Assembly (NCBI GenBank): GCA_900546695.1
Contig: URDX01000039.1
Span: 1-13,945 of the forward strand
From: an uncultured Eubacteriales bacterium
GTDB taxonomy: Bacteria; Bacillota; Clostridia; Oscillospirales; CAG-272
DNA: 13,945 nucleotides
Direction of reading: 5' to 3'
Shown here: piece after piece, positions 1-7,824 of the stretch
Numbering within the stretch: position 1 is the stretch's first letter
How the letters are laid out: each line of letters begins with the position of its first letter
Translations under genes and position numbers: made by a program
The notes under the pieces: model-generated
Seen by the model: the letters and a program-made list of their open reading frames with translations, nothing else
Databases searched by the model: none
Told to the model about the DNA's origin: nothing

Positions 1-134
1 CTGCCGTACGCTTGTACGGCGACGAGGCGGTTTTCAACGATTCTGCATCTTTTTTATCTCTCCCCGCGGCGGGGTGGGCTGAGGCGGACAAGTATAGCAA
101 TGATGCGGCGGGGCGCTGCAGGAAAATTCCGTAT

Positions 135-220
135 TATAATTAATATTTTGTTCAAGCAATCGGGCGCGATATGCGCTATACTGTAAAAAATGAACCGCAG
201 AGCGGAGTCACAGCGGAGGT
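135..220 (+). promoter_or_regulatory. Possible promoter and ribosome binding site of the C39-like peptidase gene
   Basis: A perfect TATAAT lies at 135-140, but no good -35 hexamer sits 17 nt upstream, so the promoter call is weak. A second -10-like TATACT at 177-182 also lacks a -35 at normal spacing. GGAGGT at 215-220 ends 7 nt before the ATG at 228 and decides that start. The left edge (1-134) has no gene. It holds a perfect 7-bp hairpin at 3-20 (GCCGTAC, loop GCTT) and a GC-rich palindrome at 62-74, neither followed by a T-tract. Confidence 0.3.
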
Positions 221-227
221 ATGGTAT

Positions 228-1631
228 ATGAAAGGCAGAAGGTTCGGGCGGCGGCGCCTGACGATGACGGTGCTGCTATGCATAATTATAGCGCTGCTTA
301 CCGTTGCGCTGCTGCTTGCGGCGTATGTGATATCAAAGCTCGAAAGAAACAATCTGTTTTCCAAGAGCGTTTTTCTCGGGAACAACTATTTTCTCGGCGA
401 GCTTTCGGGCGAGAGCGGGGAATCCGAGTCGCAGTCGCAGGACAGCATGACCGCCCGTGCTATGTCAAATCTTGAAAAGCAGCTGCTCGCAGAGGCGGTT
501 TTCGATGCAGGCGATTACCCGTACGGTGATGATATGGTAAAGGCGGCGGAGGATGCGTACTACGGCATGGATAACAGTGTCGGAAGCACCGACGGTTACG
601 ACGAAAACGGTAAAGGCTATGACGGCACAAACGGAGATTGGTACTACAGCGGCGACGGCTACGACAGCGGAAGCGGTAAAGGTTACGACGGTGAGAGCAG
701 CGGCGATCAAAGCGGCTCTGACGGCGCGCCTGAGGGTACATATGGCTCTGCTGCAGGCGGAAGGTATACCGAAAAATTCACCGACGCAGATACAGAGTCG
801 GCAGGGTACGACGCATACGGCAACTATTACATTCCCGAGTTCTACAACTATCTTTATATAGATGCGGGAAGCTTCAAATCATCGGTTGCGACGCTGCTGC
901 AGGCGGCGAGCGACACGTTTGCATCGTTCGGCTACTCGGACACGACATGCAGAAGCGTTGAGACGCTTATGCTCGAACTGTCGGGACGCGAATTTCTTAT
1001 AACCGATGGGCTCGAAAAGCAGCTCAGCGTTCCGTACATCTCGCAGGAAGGCAGCTTTCCTAACGGCTGCGAGTCGGTCAGCGCGGTGATGCTGCTGCGC
1101 TATTACGGCTTTGACATAACGCCCGATGAATTTATCGACAACTACCTGCCGTGCGAGCCCGTCAGAATAAGCTGGGGCACGCGCTACGGACCGAATCCTA
1201 AGCTGGTCTATGCGGGCGACCCGCGCAGCGACAGCGACGGCTACGGGTGCTTTGCCCCTGTCATAGTAAAGGCGATGAATTTGTATCTGTCGGGCAAGGG
1301 CTGCTACGCAAAAAATGTCACGGGAACGTCGCTTTCAACGCTCGCCTCGACATATATCGATAACGGCAACCCCGTGCTCGTGTGGGGAACCGTCGGTATG
1401 AAGGAGATCGACCGCATAATTCAGTGGCAGTCGGACGACAGAACGGAATCTTTCCTCTATCCTGCAAACGAGCATTGCATGGTATTCTCGGGCTACGACG
1501 GCGAAAACTATTGGTTTTCCGACCCTTACGATTCAAACGGAACTGTCGCTTATCCGATATCCGATTCGGTAATGGCATATAACCAGCTCGGCACTCAGGC
1601 GGTAGTAATAATGAAGTCCGATAAGCAGTAA
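228..1631 (+). CDS. Membrane-anchored C39-like (YvpB-type) cysteine peptidase
   Basis: This 467-residue protein has a very basic N-terminus (KGRRFGRRR) followed by one transmembrane segment at about residues 11-35, so the rest probably lies outside the cell as a signal-anchored protein. Residues 115-200 form a low-complexity Gly/Ser/Asp/Tyr linker with GKGYDG-type repeats. The C-terminal 200 residues match the Peptidase_C39_2 fold: SVPYISQEG, then NGCESVSAVMLL with the likely nucleophile Cys281, a conserved DPRS..GYGCFAP block near 331-344, His416 in NEHCMVFSGYDG and Asp432 in WFSDPYD. Members are papain-like cysteine proteases of mostly unknown substrate. The start at 228 is chosen because GGAGGT sits 7 nt upstream; an in-frame ATG at 171 has no ribosome site. 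The gene is monocistronic and converges on the hydrogenase operon. The family call is firm; the substrate is unknown. Confidence 0.82.
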   Translation: MKGRRFGRRRLTMTVLLCIIIALLTVALLLAAYVISKLERNNLFSKSVFLGNNYFLGELSGESGESESQSQDSMTARAMSNLEKQLLAEAVFDAGDYPYGDDMVKAAEDAYYGMDNSVGSTDGYDENGKGYDGTNGDWYYSGDGYDSGSGKGYDGESSGDQSGSDGAPEGTYGSAAGGRYTEKFTDADTESAGYDAYGNYYIPEFYNYLYIDAGSFKSSVATLLQAASDTFASFGYSDTTCRSVETLMLELSGREFLITDGLEKQLSVPYISQEGSFPNGCESVSAVMLLRYYGFDITPDEFIDNYLPCEPVRISWGTRYGPNPKLVYAGDPRSDSDGYGCFAPVIVKAMNLYLSGKGCYAKNVTGTSLSTLASTYIDNGNPVLVWGTVGMKEIDRIIQWQSDDRTESFLYPANEHCMVFSGYDGENYWFSDPYDSNGTVAYPISDSVMAYNQLGTQAVVIMKSDKQ

Positions 1632-1713
1632 CCTCTGCCCCGGAGACTGTGCGGGAATTACGATATGACTGCATGCGATTCATGACGGATTGTGTCGACT
1701 TATAACTCAATAA

Positions 1714-1759
1714 AAAACGTCCCGTGCATCGACCATACGGTAGGTGCACGGGACGTTTT
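1714..1759. terminator. Bidirectional terminator between the C39-like gene and hydA
   Basis: A perfect 15-bp inverted repeat (arms 1714-1728 and 1745-1759, beginning AAAACGTCCC) encloses a 16-nt loop. The stem is flanked by A6 on the left and ends in TTTT on the right, so it gives a U-tailed hairpin on both strands. It lies between two convergent genes, 83 nt after the C39-like stop codon and 19 nt beyond the hydA stop codon, and can serve both. Confidence 0.88.
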
Positions 1760-1777
1760 GATTATTCAGGTAAAGAC

Positions 1778-3541
1778 TCAGTTAAAGCGCTTTCTGCCCT
1801 CATATGTGGTATGAAGCAGCTCGTGAGCCTTATGCGAGTTGGGCTTTTCGAGATATTCGGTATACAGCTGCTTTATCTGCTCGTTGTTATGCGACTGTCT
1901 TACCGTCTGTCTCTCGTCCTCCGAATAGAGCGCTGCTGCGCGCTTTTCCTTGAAGGTATCGAGAATGTCGATATCCTCATTCGGCAGGAAGCAGGGCTTG
2001 ATGTACGGCTGTCCGCCGCCCGCAACGCATCCGCCGGGGCATCCCATTATCTCGATGAAGGAGTATTTTGATGTTCCCGCGCGTATCTCGTCCATGAGAA
2101 CCTTAGCGTTCTTCATGCCCGATGCGACGGCTACCGATATCTGCTTACCCTCGATGTCGATGGTGGCTTCCTTGATGCCGTCAAAGCCGCGGACCTGCTC
2201 AAACTTAATGAACTCGTGCTCCTTACCCGTGAGTACGAAGTAAGCGGTACGAAGTGCGGCTTCCATAACGCCGCCCGTCACGCCGAATATAACGCCCGCG
2301 CCCGAGTAATCACCGAGCAGATCGGAATCGAATTCCTCGTCGGGCAGTGCATTAAAGTTGATACCGCTGCGCTTGATTAGGTCTCCGAGCTCGCGCGTTG
2401 TGAGAACGCAGTCGACATCGGGCAGACCGTTTACTGCAAGCAGCGGACGCTCCTTTTCGAACTTTTTAGCGGTGCAGGGCATGATGGAAACGACGAAGAT
2501 GTTCTTCGGGTCGAGACCTTTCTTCTCTGCAAAGTAGGACTTTATGATAGCGCCCATCATCTCATGCGGTGACTTGCAGGAGGAGAGATGGTCGAGCTGA
2601 TCTGGGTAGTTGTACTCCGCATAGTTAACCCATCCGGGCGAGCAGGAGGTTATCATCGGGAGAACACCGCCGTTCTGCATGCGGTCAAGCAGCTCGGTCG
2701 CTTCCTCCATGATGGTAAGGTCTGCACTGAAATCGGTATCGTATACGCGGTCGAAGCCGAGACGCTTGAGCGCAGCGACCATCTTACCCGTAACGGGCGT
2801 TCCGACCTTCATGCCGAATTCCTCACCGAGTGCGGCGCGGACTGCGGGTGCGGTCTGAACGACGATATATTTTCCTGCCTTCTTTGCCTCGTCTATTCTC
2901 GAAATTTCGGATTTCTCCATCAGAGCGCCCGTCGGGCAGACGCTTACGCACTGACCGCAGAGTATGCAGGGAGAATTTGCAAAGGAGCGGTTCTCGGCGG
3001 GGGCAACGATGGTGCTGAAACCGCGATTCTCGAAGCCGAGAATGCCGAGACCGTGAGCGTTTTTACATCTTGCGACGCATCTGCCGCAGAGAATGCACTT
3101 GCCCGTATCGCGAACGATGGACGGCGTGAGCTCGTCGACCGTGACGGGGGTGCGCTCGCCCTGATATTTATCCTCGCGTGCGCCCGTTATCTTAGCGACG
3201 TGCAGCAGCTCGCAGCTGCCGTTTTTGCTGCACTGCTGACACTTCATCGAGTGATTGGAGAGCAGCAGCTCGACGGACGTACGGCGGGCCTCCACCGCCT
3301 TAGGCGAAGATATTGTTATCTCCATGCCCTCGGAGACGGGGTATACGCAGGATGCGACGAGTCCGCGCGCGCCCGTTGCCTCTACAAGGCAGACGCGGCA
3401 GGAGCCGTTATTGCATTCGCCGTGATTATATGCACAGAGGGAGGGAATCTCGTAACCGCAACGTCTTGCTGCCTCGAGAATGGTCAGTCCTTCCTCCACC
3501 TGATAGGGATAGCCCTCTATTTTTATATTGATTAAAGACAT
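1778..3541 (-). CDS. hydA: [FeFe] hydrogenase catalytic subunit HydA (trimeric NAD(H)-linked type)
   Basis: This 587-residue subunit carries the H-cluster, where protons are reduced to H2. Domains in order: a plant-type [2Fe-2S] domain (Cys36, 48, 51, 65); a His/Cys-ligated [4Fe-4S] site (His97, Cys101, 104, 110); two ferredoxin [4Fe-4S] clusters (Cys149/152/155/159 and Cys192/195/198/202); then the hydrogenase domain with L1 TSCSPGW (298-304), L2 MPCTAKKFE (from 354) and L3 EIMGCPGGCVAGGGQP (Cys501, Cys505). The protein ends soon after a CpI-like AHELLH segment, without the extra C-terminal [2Fe-2S] domain of longer HydA proteins. L1 has serine where the second cysteine of TSCCPGW is usual. 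The gene is last in the hydC-hydB-hydA operon, 14 nt after hydB, with GGGAGG at 3548-3553 as ribosome site. No maturation genes (hydE, hydF, hydG) are in the window. Electron bifurcation is inferred from subunit composition only. Confidence 0.96.
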   Translation of the reverse strand: MSLINIKIEGYPYQVEEGLTILEAARRCGYEIPSLCAYNHGECNNGSCRVCLVEATGARGLVASCVYPVSEGMEITISSPKAVEARRTSVELLLSNHSMKCQQCSKNGSCELLHVAKITGAREDKYQGERTPVTVDELTPSIVRDTGKCILCGRCVARCKNAHGLGILGFENRGFSTIVAPAENRSFANSPCILCGQCVSVCPTGALMEKSEISRIDEAKKAGKYIVVQTAPAVRAALGEEFGMKVGTPVTGKMVAALKRLGFDRVYDTDFSADLTIMEEATELLDRMQNGGVLPMITSCSPGWVNYAEYNYPDQLDHLSSCKSPHEMMGAIIKSYFAEKKGLDPKNIFVVSIMPCTAKKFEKERPLLAVNGLPDVDCVLTTRELGDLIKRSGINFNALPDEEFDSDLLGDYSGAGVIFGVTGGVMEAALRTAYFVLTGKEHEFIKFEQVRGFDGIKEATIDIEGKQISVAVASGMKNAKVLMDEIRAGTSKYSFIEIMGCPGGCVAGGGQPYIKPCFLPNEDIDILDTFKEKRAAALYSEDERQTVRQSHNNEQIKQLYTEYLEKPNSHKAHELLHTTYEGRKRFN

Positions 3542-3555
3542 ACCGATCCTCCCGA

Positions 3556-5418
3556 TTATTCCTTAACGATAGCATTAAACTTACAGGACGAGATACACAT
3601 TCCGCACTTGATGCACTTGCTCTGATCTATTTCGAACGGCGAGCGGATAACGCCCGTGATGGCATTAACGGGACACTGTCTCGAGCAGAGCGAGCAGCCC
3701 TTACACTTGTCGGGCACTATCTTGTACTGCATCAGCTTCTTGCAGACCTTTGCGGGGCACTTCTTATCCTTGATATGTGCCTCGTACTCGTTGCGGAAAT
3801 GGGTGAGGGTGGAAACAATGGGGTTAGCGGAGGTCTGACCGAGCGCGCAGAGCGAGTTGGTCTTTACCGCCTTTGAGAGCTCGTCGAGCTCGGCAAGGTC
3901 CTCCATCGTGCCCTGACCCTTTGTTATCTTGGTAAGGATCTCGAGCATGCGCTTTGTACCGATACGGCAGGGAGTGCACTTACCGCAGGACTCGTCGCAG
4001 ATGAACTCCATGTAGAATTTTGCAACGTCGACCATGCAGTTGTCCTCATCCATGACGATTGCACCGCCCGAGCCCATCATAGAACCCTTTGCAACGAGGT
4101 TGTCAAAGTCGATAGGCTCATCGAGATATTCCTCGGTGAGACAGCCGCCCGAAGGTCCGCCCGTCTGGATAGCCTTGAACTTCTTTCCGCCGGGGATGCC
4201 GCCGCCGATATCGTAGATGAGCTCGCGCAGCGTTGTTCCCATCGGTATCTCAACAAGTCCGACGTTGTTTATCTTACCGCCGAGAGCGAATACCTTCGTG
4301 CCCTTCGACTTTTCGGTGCCGTATTTTGCGAAAGCCTCAACGCCGTTGCGCAGGATGAACGGAACGCATGCAAGCGTCTCGACGTTGTTGACGATGGTCG
4401 GCTTCTGCCACAGGCCCTTGACAGCAGGGAACGGCGGACGGGGACGCGGCATACCGCGCTGACCCTCGATGGAGTTGAGCAACGCCGTCTCCTCGCCGCA
4501 GACGAATGCGCCCGCACCGAGACGGATATGTACGTCAAAGCTGAAGCCCGAGCCGAGAATGTTCTCGCCGAGCAAGCCCTCCTGCTTTGCCTGTGCTATG
4601 GCAATGCGGAGACGATTTACCGCGATGGGGTACTCAGCACGGACGTAGAAATAGCCGTTCTGCGCACCGATAGCGTAGCCTGCAATGACCATTCCCTCGA
4701 TGACCGCGAGCGGGTTGCCCTCGAGTATCGAGCGGTCCATGAATGCGCCGGGGTCGCCCTCGTCGCCGTTGCAGACCACGTATTTTGTATCGTTGTCCTG
4801 ATTGTATGCAAACTGCCACTTACGTCCGGTGGGGAAACCTCCGCCGCCGCGTCCGCGCAGCCCCGACTCGAGAATGGTGTCTATGACCGCCTGTCTGTCC
4901 ATGGTCAGCGCCTTTGCAAGACCCGAATAAGCGCCCCATCCGAGAGCCTCGTCTATATTCTCGGGGTCGATAACGCCGCAGCCGTGCAGGGCAATGCGGT
5001 GCTGCTTTTTATAAAAGTTGATGTCATCCTGCTTTGCAACCTTGTCGCCCGTTACGGGATCGACGTAGAGCAGCCGCTCGACGATGCCGCCGCCGATAAT
5101 GTCGGTCTCGATGATCTCCTCAACATCGTCGAGGCTGACCATGCGGTAGAGCGTATCCTCGGGGAATATCTTGACGAACGGTCCCTGTGAGCAGAAGCCG
5201 AAGCAGCCGACCTGGTTAACCGTTACCTTGTCGCCGAGCCCGCGTTCTGCAATTATCTTCTCGAATTTTTCTCTTATTTCTTTTGAGTTTGAGGACAGGC
5301 AGCCTGTACCGCCGCAGAGAACTATGGCTCTCTTGCCGCTCTTGCCCTCGAATTTATCTGCCAGACGGGCAGAACAGCTCTCTATTCTGTCTCTCAGCTC
5401 TTGAGGTGTCTTAATCAT
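3556..5418 (-). CDS. hydB: NAD(H)-binding flavoprotein subunit HydB (NuoF-like) of [FeFe] hydrogenase
   Basis: This 620-residue subunit exchanges electrons with NAD(H) through FMN and passes them by iron-sulfur clusters to HydA. An N-terminal thioredoxin-like [2Fe-2S] domain has Cys35, 40, 72 and 76. The NuoF core follows, with the nucleotide/flavin motif GRGGGGFPTGRKW near 189-201 and CNGDEGDPGAFMDR near 216-229. An SLBB-type region comes next, then the [4Fe-4S] site ESCGKCTPC (Cys478, 481, 484) with Cys524. The C-terminus adds a two-cluster ferredoxin domain (Cys572/575/578/582 and Cys602/605/608/612), typical of HydB and HndC and absent from ordinary complex I NuoF. All expected ligands are present. 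The gene lies 30 nt after hydC and 14 nt before hydA; CTCC at 5421-5424 on the + strand is the likely ribosome site (GGAG on the coding strand). Confidence 0.96.
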   Translation of the reverse strand: MIKTPQELRDRIESCSARLADKFEGKSGKRAIVLCGGTGCLSSNSKEIREKFEKIIAERGLGDKVTVNQVGCFGFCSQGPFVKIFPEDTLYRMVSLDDVEEIIETDIIGGGIVERLLYVDPVTGDKVAKQDDINFYKKQHRIALHGCGVIDPENIDEALGWGAYSGLAKALTMDRQAVIDTILESGLRGRGGGGFPTGRKWQFAYNQDNDTKYVVCNGDEGDPGAFMDRSILEGNPLAVIEGMVIAGYAIGAQNGYFYVRAEYPIAVNRLRIAIAQAKQEGLLGENILGSGFSFDVHIRLGAGAFVCGEETALLNSIEGQRGMPRPRPPFPAVKGLWQKPTIVNNVETLACVPFILRNGVEAFAKYGTEKSKGTKVFALGGKINNVGLVEIPMGTTLRELIYDIGGGIPGGKKFKAIQTGGPSGGCLTEEYLDEPIDFDNLVAKGSMMGSGGAIVMDEDNCMVDVAKFYMEFICDESCGKCTPCRIGTKRMLEILTKITKGQGTMEDLAELDELSKAVKTNSLCALGQTSANPIVSTLTHFRNEYEAHIKDKKCPAKVCKKLMQYKIVPDKCKGCSLCSRQCPVNAITGVIRSPFEIDQSKCIKCGMCISSCKFNAIVKE

Positions 5419-5448
5419 TTCTCCGTACTGTTCCTTTCCTTATGAGAT

Positions 5449-5925
5449 TTACGCATTTCTGTAGGATTCAACAATGCCGGGGACATCCCCGACCTTGACC
5501 TTGGGGTAAACCTTGCCGTTAATGGAAACGGCGGGTGCGATGCCGCATGCGCCGATACAGCGCAGCGCGTCGATTGTGAACAGTCCGTCCTCGCTCGTCT
5601 CGCCCGGACCGATGCCGAGGACCTCTGAGAACTTGTCGATGACCTGCTGCGCGCCCTTGACATAGCAAGCGGTGCCGAGGCAGCAGCCGATTATGTATTT
5701 GCCCTTGGGCTGGAGAGAAAAGAAGGAGTAGAATGTGACAACTCCGTATATCTCCGCGACCGATATACCGGTCCTCTCGGAAACGATCTCCTGCACCTCG
5801 AGCGGAATGTAACCGAATTCATTCTGAATGTCGCTGAGGATCATCATGAGCGGCGTGGCTTCGCTCTCATACTGCTCGCAGATCTCGCCGATACGTTCAA
5901 GCGCTTTCTCGCTTAAATGAGCCAT
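5449..5925 (-). CDS. hydC: NuoE-like [2Fe-2S] subunit HydC of [FeFe] hydrogenase
   Basis: This 158-residue protein is a full-length thioredoxin-like [2Fe-2S] subunit of the NuoE/HydC family. The four ligands are Cys82 and Cys87 (CLGTAC) and Cys123 and Cys127 (CIGAC). The N-terminal helical part has the usual SDIQNEFGYIP and VAEIYGVVTFYSFF segments. It forms the electron-transfer module with HydB. It is the first gene of the operon, with a strong AGGAGG ribosome site at 5932-5937, 6 nt before the ATG. The start is unambiguous. Transcription probably begins about 120 nt upstream from the promoter at 6056-6084. Confidence 0.95.
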   Translation of the reverse strand: MAHLSEKALERIGEICEQYESEATPLMMILSDIQNEFGYIPLEVQEIVSERTGISVAEIYGVVTFYSFFSLQPKGKYIIGCCLGTACYVKGAQQVIDKFSEVLGIGPGETSEDGLFTIDALRCIGACGIAPAVSINGKVYPKVKVGDVPGIVESYRNA

Positions 5926-5991
5926 AAAAACCTCCTGTTGTTATCGGCAGCCGCACACCCATGCCCGCCGTCGATAAATGTGATATTTTAG

Positions 5992-6040
5992 TCGCAGCGG
6001 CTGCTGCGATCCTGCGCGGGGCGGTGATTTTGCCCCGCCC
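5992..6040 (-). other. Hairpins in the hydCBA 5' leader
   Basis: The predicted leader (about 6048 down to 5926) contains a perfect 7-bp stem with a 4-nt loop (5992-5998 with 6003-6009, TCGCAGC) and a GC-rich inverted repeat around 6018-6040 that can pair as GGGGC/GCCCC or GGGCGG/CCGCCC. No U-tract follows either, so they do not look like terminators. No known riboswitch core was recognised. They may affect mRNA stability or initiation. Confidence 0.35.
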
Positions 6041-6055
6041 GTTACACTAACGGCT

Positions 6056-6084
6056 ATTATATCACAATGATTGCGTTTTTGCAA
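6056..6084 (-). promoter_or_regulatory. Sigma-A-type promoter of hydCBA
   Basis: Read on the minus strand, -35 TTGCAA (6079-6084) is followed by exactly 17 nt and a perfect -10 TATAAT (6056-6061). This predicts a start near 6048 and a leader of about 120 nt before hydC. No other convincing promoter lies between hydC and the upstream terminator. One dyad lies across the -35 and spacer and a second lies just upstream, so regulation at this promoter is likely. Confidence 0.72.
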
Positions 6085-6107
6085 TACCATATTGCCGTTT
6101 TCGCAAT
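6070..6107. promoter_or_regulatory. Twin dyad (candidate operator) on the hydCBA promoter
   Basis: Two inverted repeats of the form ATTGC-N6/7-GCAAT lie side by side: 6070-6085 (ATTGC, GTTTTT, GCAAT) and 6091-6107 (ATTGC, CGTTTTC, GCAAT). Their centres are about 21-22 bp apart, close to two helical turns, so two dimers could bind one face of the DNA. The first covers part of the -35 and the spacer, the second lies immediately upstream. They do not match the Rex consensus (TTGTTAA type), and the regulator is not identified. Confidence 0.5.
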
Positions 6108-6225
6108 AGTAAAATGAGATATTATGGCGAAAAAATACCTCGAAATGTCTCGGCGGATGCCGAAGCACGGTGTTTTAACTGTCATTTTGCCTAAGAGATG
6201 AACAATCTTTTTCGCGCATTAACAG

Positions 6226-6262
6226 AAACAACCTCCGCTTCTGTACGAAACGGAGGTTGTTT
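6226..6262 (-). terminator. Terminator downstream of the CapA-like gene
   Basis: A perfect 12-bp inverted repeat (AAACAACCTCCG at 6226-6237 and its complement at 6251-6262) with a 13-nt loop. On the minus strand the stem ends in TTT and is followed by a moderately T-rich stretch. It lies 130 nt beyond the capA-like stop codon and before the hydCBA promoter, so it separates the two units. Confidence 0.7.
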
Positions 6263-6392
6263 AGGATGGTATGTATATCTGCGGCGGATTGCGCGGCGGT
6301 TTAATAAGTGGAGATTTCACGTGCCGTTTTTTTCGGTAAGTATTTGATAGCGTGCAGCGTTTTTTGTATTTGCCGCCCATGTTCCGCCGCGC

Positions 6393-7691
6393 TCAGTGAT
6401 TTTTAACGTAATCGGGAAGCATATCGATATCGGTCTGCGTGCTTGTTACATAGCCGTAGATATCCGAGAGGGTAAAGCTGCCGTAGAGCTGAGAGCCGTG
6501 CTCTGATGCGAGCTGTTCGGTATAATCATTAAGCATATAGAGCGCAAGACCGCTGCGAGTGGCATAGCCCTGCGGGTCGATCTTTGCGCTGTCGGCCTGA
6601 TAGTGGCAGACTACGGGGTTCATTATCGGCTGCTCGATGCTTATCTTGCCGTCCGAGCCGCGAACGATGTCGAATGATGCGATGAAGCCTACATTATTAT
6701 AGCTGTGAAGCATGGTAGAGAGCAGATTTCCGATCGAGTAGATAACAAGCGTCTTGTTTCCGCCGCTGCCGTTCATCCACTCCGTGGGCTGTATGACGTG
6801 CGGATGCATTCCGAGTACAACGTCGACACCGAGGTCTGCGAGCAGCTTTGCAAGCCGCTTCTGCTCGGCTGTGGGAGTATTGTTGAACTGTGAGCCCGCA
6901 GTATCCTTTCCCCAGTGCATGCTGACGATAACGCAGTCACATTGTTCCTTTGCAGCCTTTACCTGCTTTGTTATCGTGTCGTCGTCGATGTACGGAACGA
7001 CGAGATTCGGGCTCGCCGCAGAAAGCTTGTAGTCGTTTGTGCCGTATGTGTATGAGAGCAGGGCGATTTTAATACCCTTTTTCTCGATATGGCGGATTGT
7101 GTTGTAATCCTGCTCGTTCTCGTAGCCGCCTATCTGGAATATGTCCTTGGTCTTCCAGTATTCGAGCGTCGCCTTGTAGCCGGTGCGGGTCGAATTATCC
7201 ATGTCGAGCATGTGGTTATTTGCGATATTGACAATGTCAAAGCCGACGCCGATCAGCGCGTCGCCGACCTCTTCGGGCGCATTAAAGGTAGGGTAGCCCT
7301 GCACACCGAGCGAGTCTCCCGCGATCGGACCCTCCTGATTGACGTACGCAAGGTCTGCGGAGGATACTACGTCGCGGATGCCGTCGTACATGCGGTCGAA
7401 ATAGTAGGTGCCCGAGTATGCGCCCGTCGATGCCGCGGTTGCAGCAAGGTTCTTTGCGTCGACGATTATCGAGTCGTGTATGATATTGTCGCCCGCCGCG
7501 ACAAAGGTCACGCGGTTGGGGTCGACCGCTGTATCGGACGATGCTGCGGTAGTCTCGCTGTCGGACGGCGCGCTGTCCGCGCCCGCCGTTGTAATGCGCC
7601 CCGCGCCCTCTCCGACCGTTCTGCCGCATGCGGCGAGCGGAAGTACGGAACAGAGGGTCAGAAGCAGTGCGGTTATCTTTACCTTCTTCAT
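6393..7691 (-). CDS. CapA-family lipoprotein (PGA_cap metallophosphatase-like)
   Basis: This 432-residue protein begins with a lipoprotein signal (MKK, hydrophobic stretch, lipobox LAAC with Cys22), so it is probably tethered to the outer face of the membrane. An acidic Thr/Ser/Ala-rich spacer follows to about residue 58. The PGA_cap domain then shows the family motifs: AAGDNIIHDS (Asp68, His72), NQEGPIAGD (Asn118, Glu120), IANNHMLD (158-163), SMHWGKD (His259), GMHPHVIQ (His296, His298) and YSIGNLLS. These are the metal-site residues of the calcineurin-like fold of CapA/PgsA proteins, known from poly-gamma-glutamate capsule synthesis. Most clostridial copies have no capsule operon, and none is visible here. 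The start is supported by GAAAGGA 8 nt upstream. The gene lies 133 nt after the DUF2079 gene on the same strand with no terminator between, so co-transcription is possible. Confidence 0.88.
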   Translation of the reverse strand: MKKVKITALLLTLCSVLPLAACGRTVGEGAGRITTAGADSAPSDSETTAASSDTAVDPNRVTFVAAGDNIIHDSIIVDAKNLAATAASTGAYSGTYYFDRMYDGIRDVVSSADLAYVNQEGPIAGDSLGVQGYPTFNAPEEVGDALIGVGFDIVNIANNHMLDMDNSTRTGYKATLEYWKTKDIFQIGGYENEQDYNTIRHIEKKGIKIALLSYTYGTNDYKLSAASPNLVVPYIDDDTITKQVKAAKEQCDCVIVSMHWGKDTAGSQFNNTPTAEQKRLAKLLADLGVDVVLGMHPHVIQPTEWMNGSGGNKTLVIYSIGNLLSTMLHSYNNVGFIASFDIVRGSDGKISIEQPIMNPVVCHYQADSAKIDPQGYATRSGLALYMLNDYTEQLASEHGSQLYGSFTLSDIYGYVTSTQTDIDMLPDYVKNH

Positions 7692-7824
7692 ATGTAGTCC
7701 TTTCGTTTTTGCTGTTTACGTGCTGCGGCGGGTGCCGCGATTTGTGTGCTGCGTGTCGCGCTTTCTGTGATAGGTGTTTGCTTGCTGTTATGTGGTTTTA
7801 TTGCCGTGACGGACTGCATGCGCG

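Noticed and set aside
2588..3535. Open frame of 315 codons on the + strand
   Set aside because: It lies wholly antisense to hydA, whose cluster-binding motifs leave no doubt about the coding strand. Its product is Ala/Arg-rich with no recognisable domain.
4528..5190. Open frame of 220 codons on the + strand
   Set aside because: Antisense to hydB, no ribosome site, no domain; a by-product of GC-rich codon use.
6070..6107. Rex operator
   Set aside because: The dyads are ATTGC...GCAAT with T-rich spacers and do not fit the TTGTTAA-N4-TTAACAA type consensus.
7089..7697. Open frame of 202 codons on the + strand
   Set aside because: Antisense to the CapA-like gene and its signal peptide; Val/Arg/Cys-rich without a family match.
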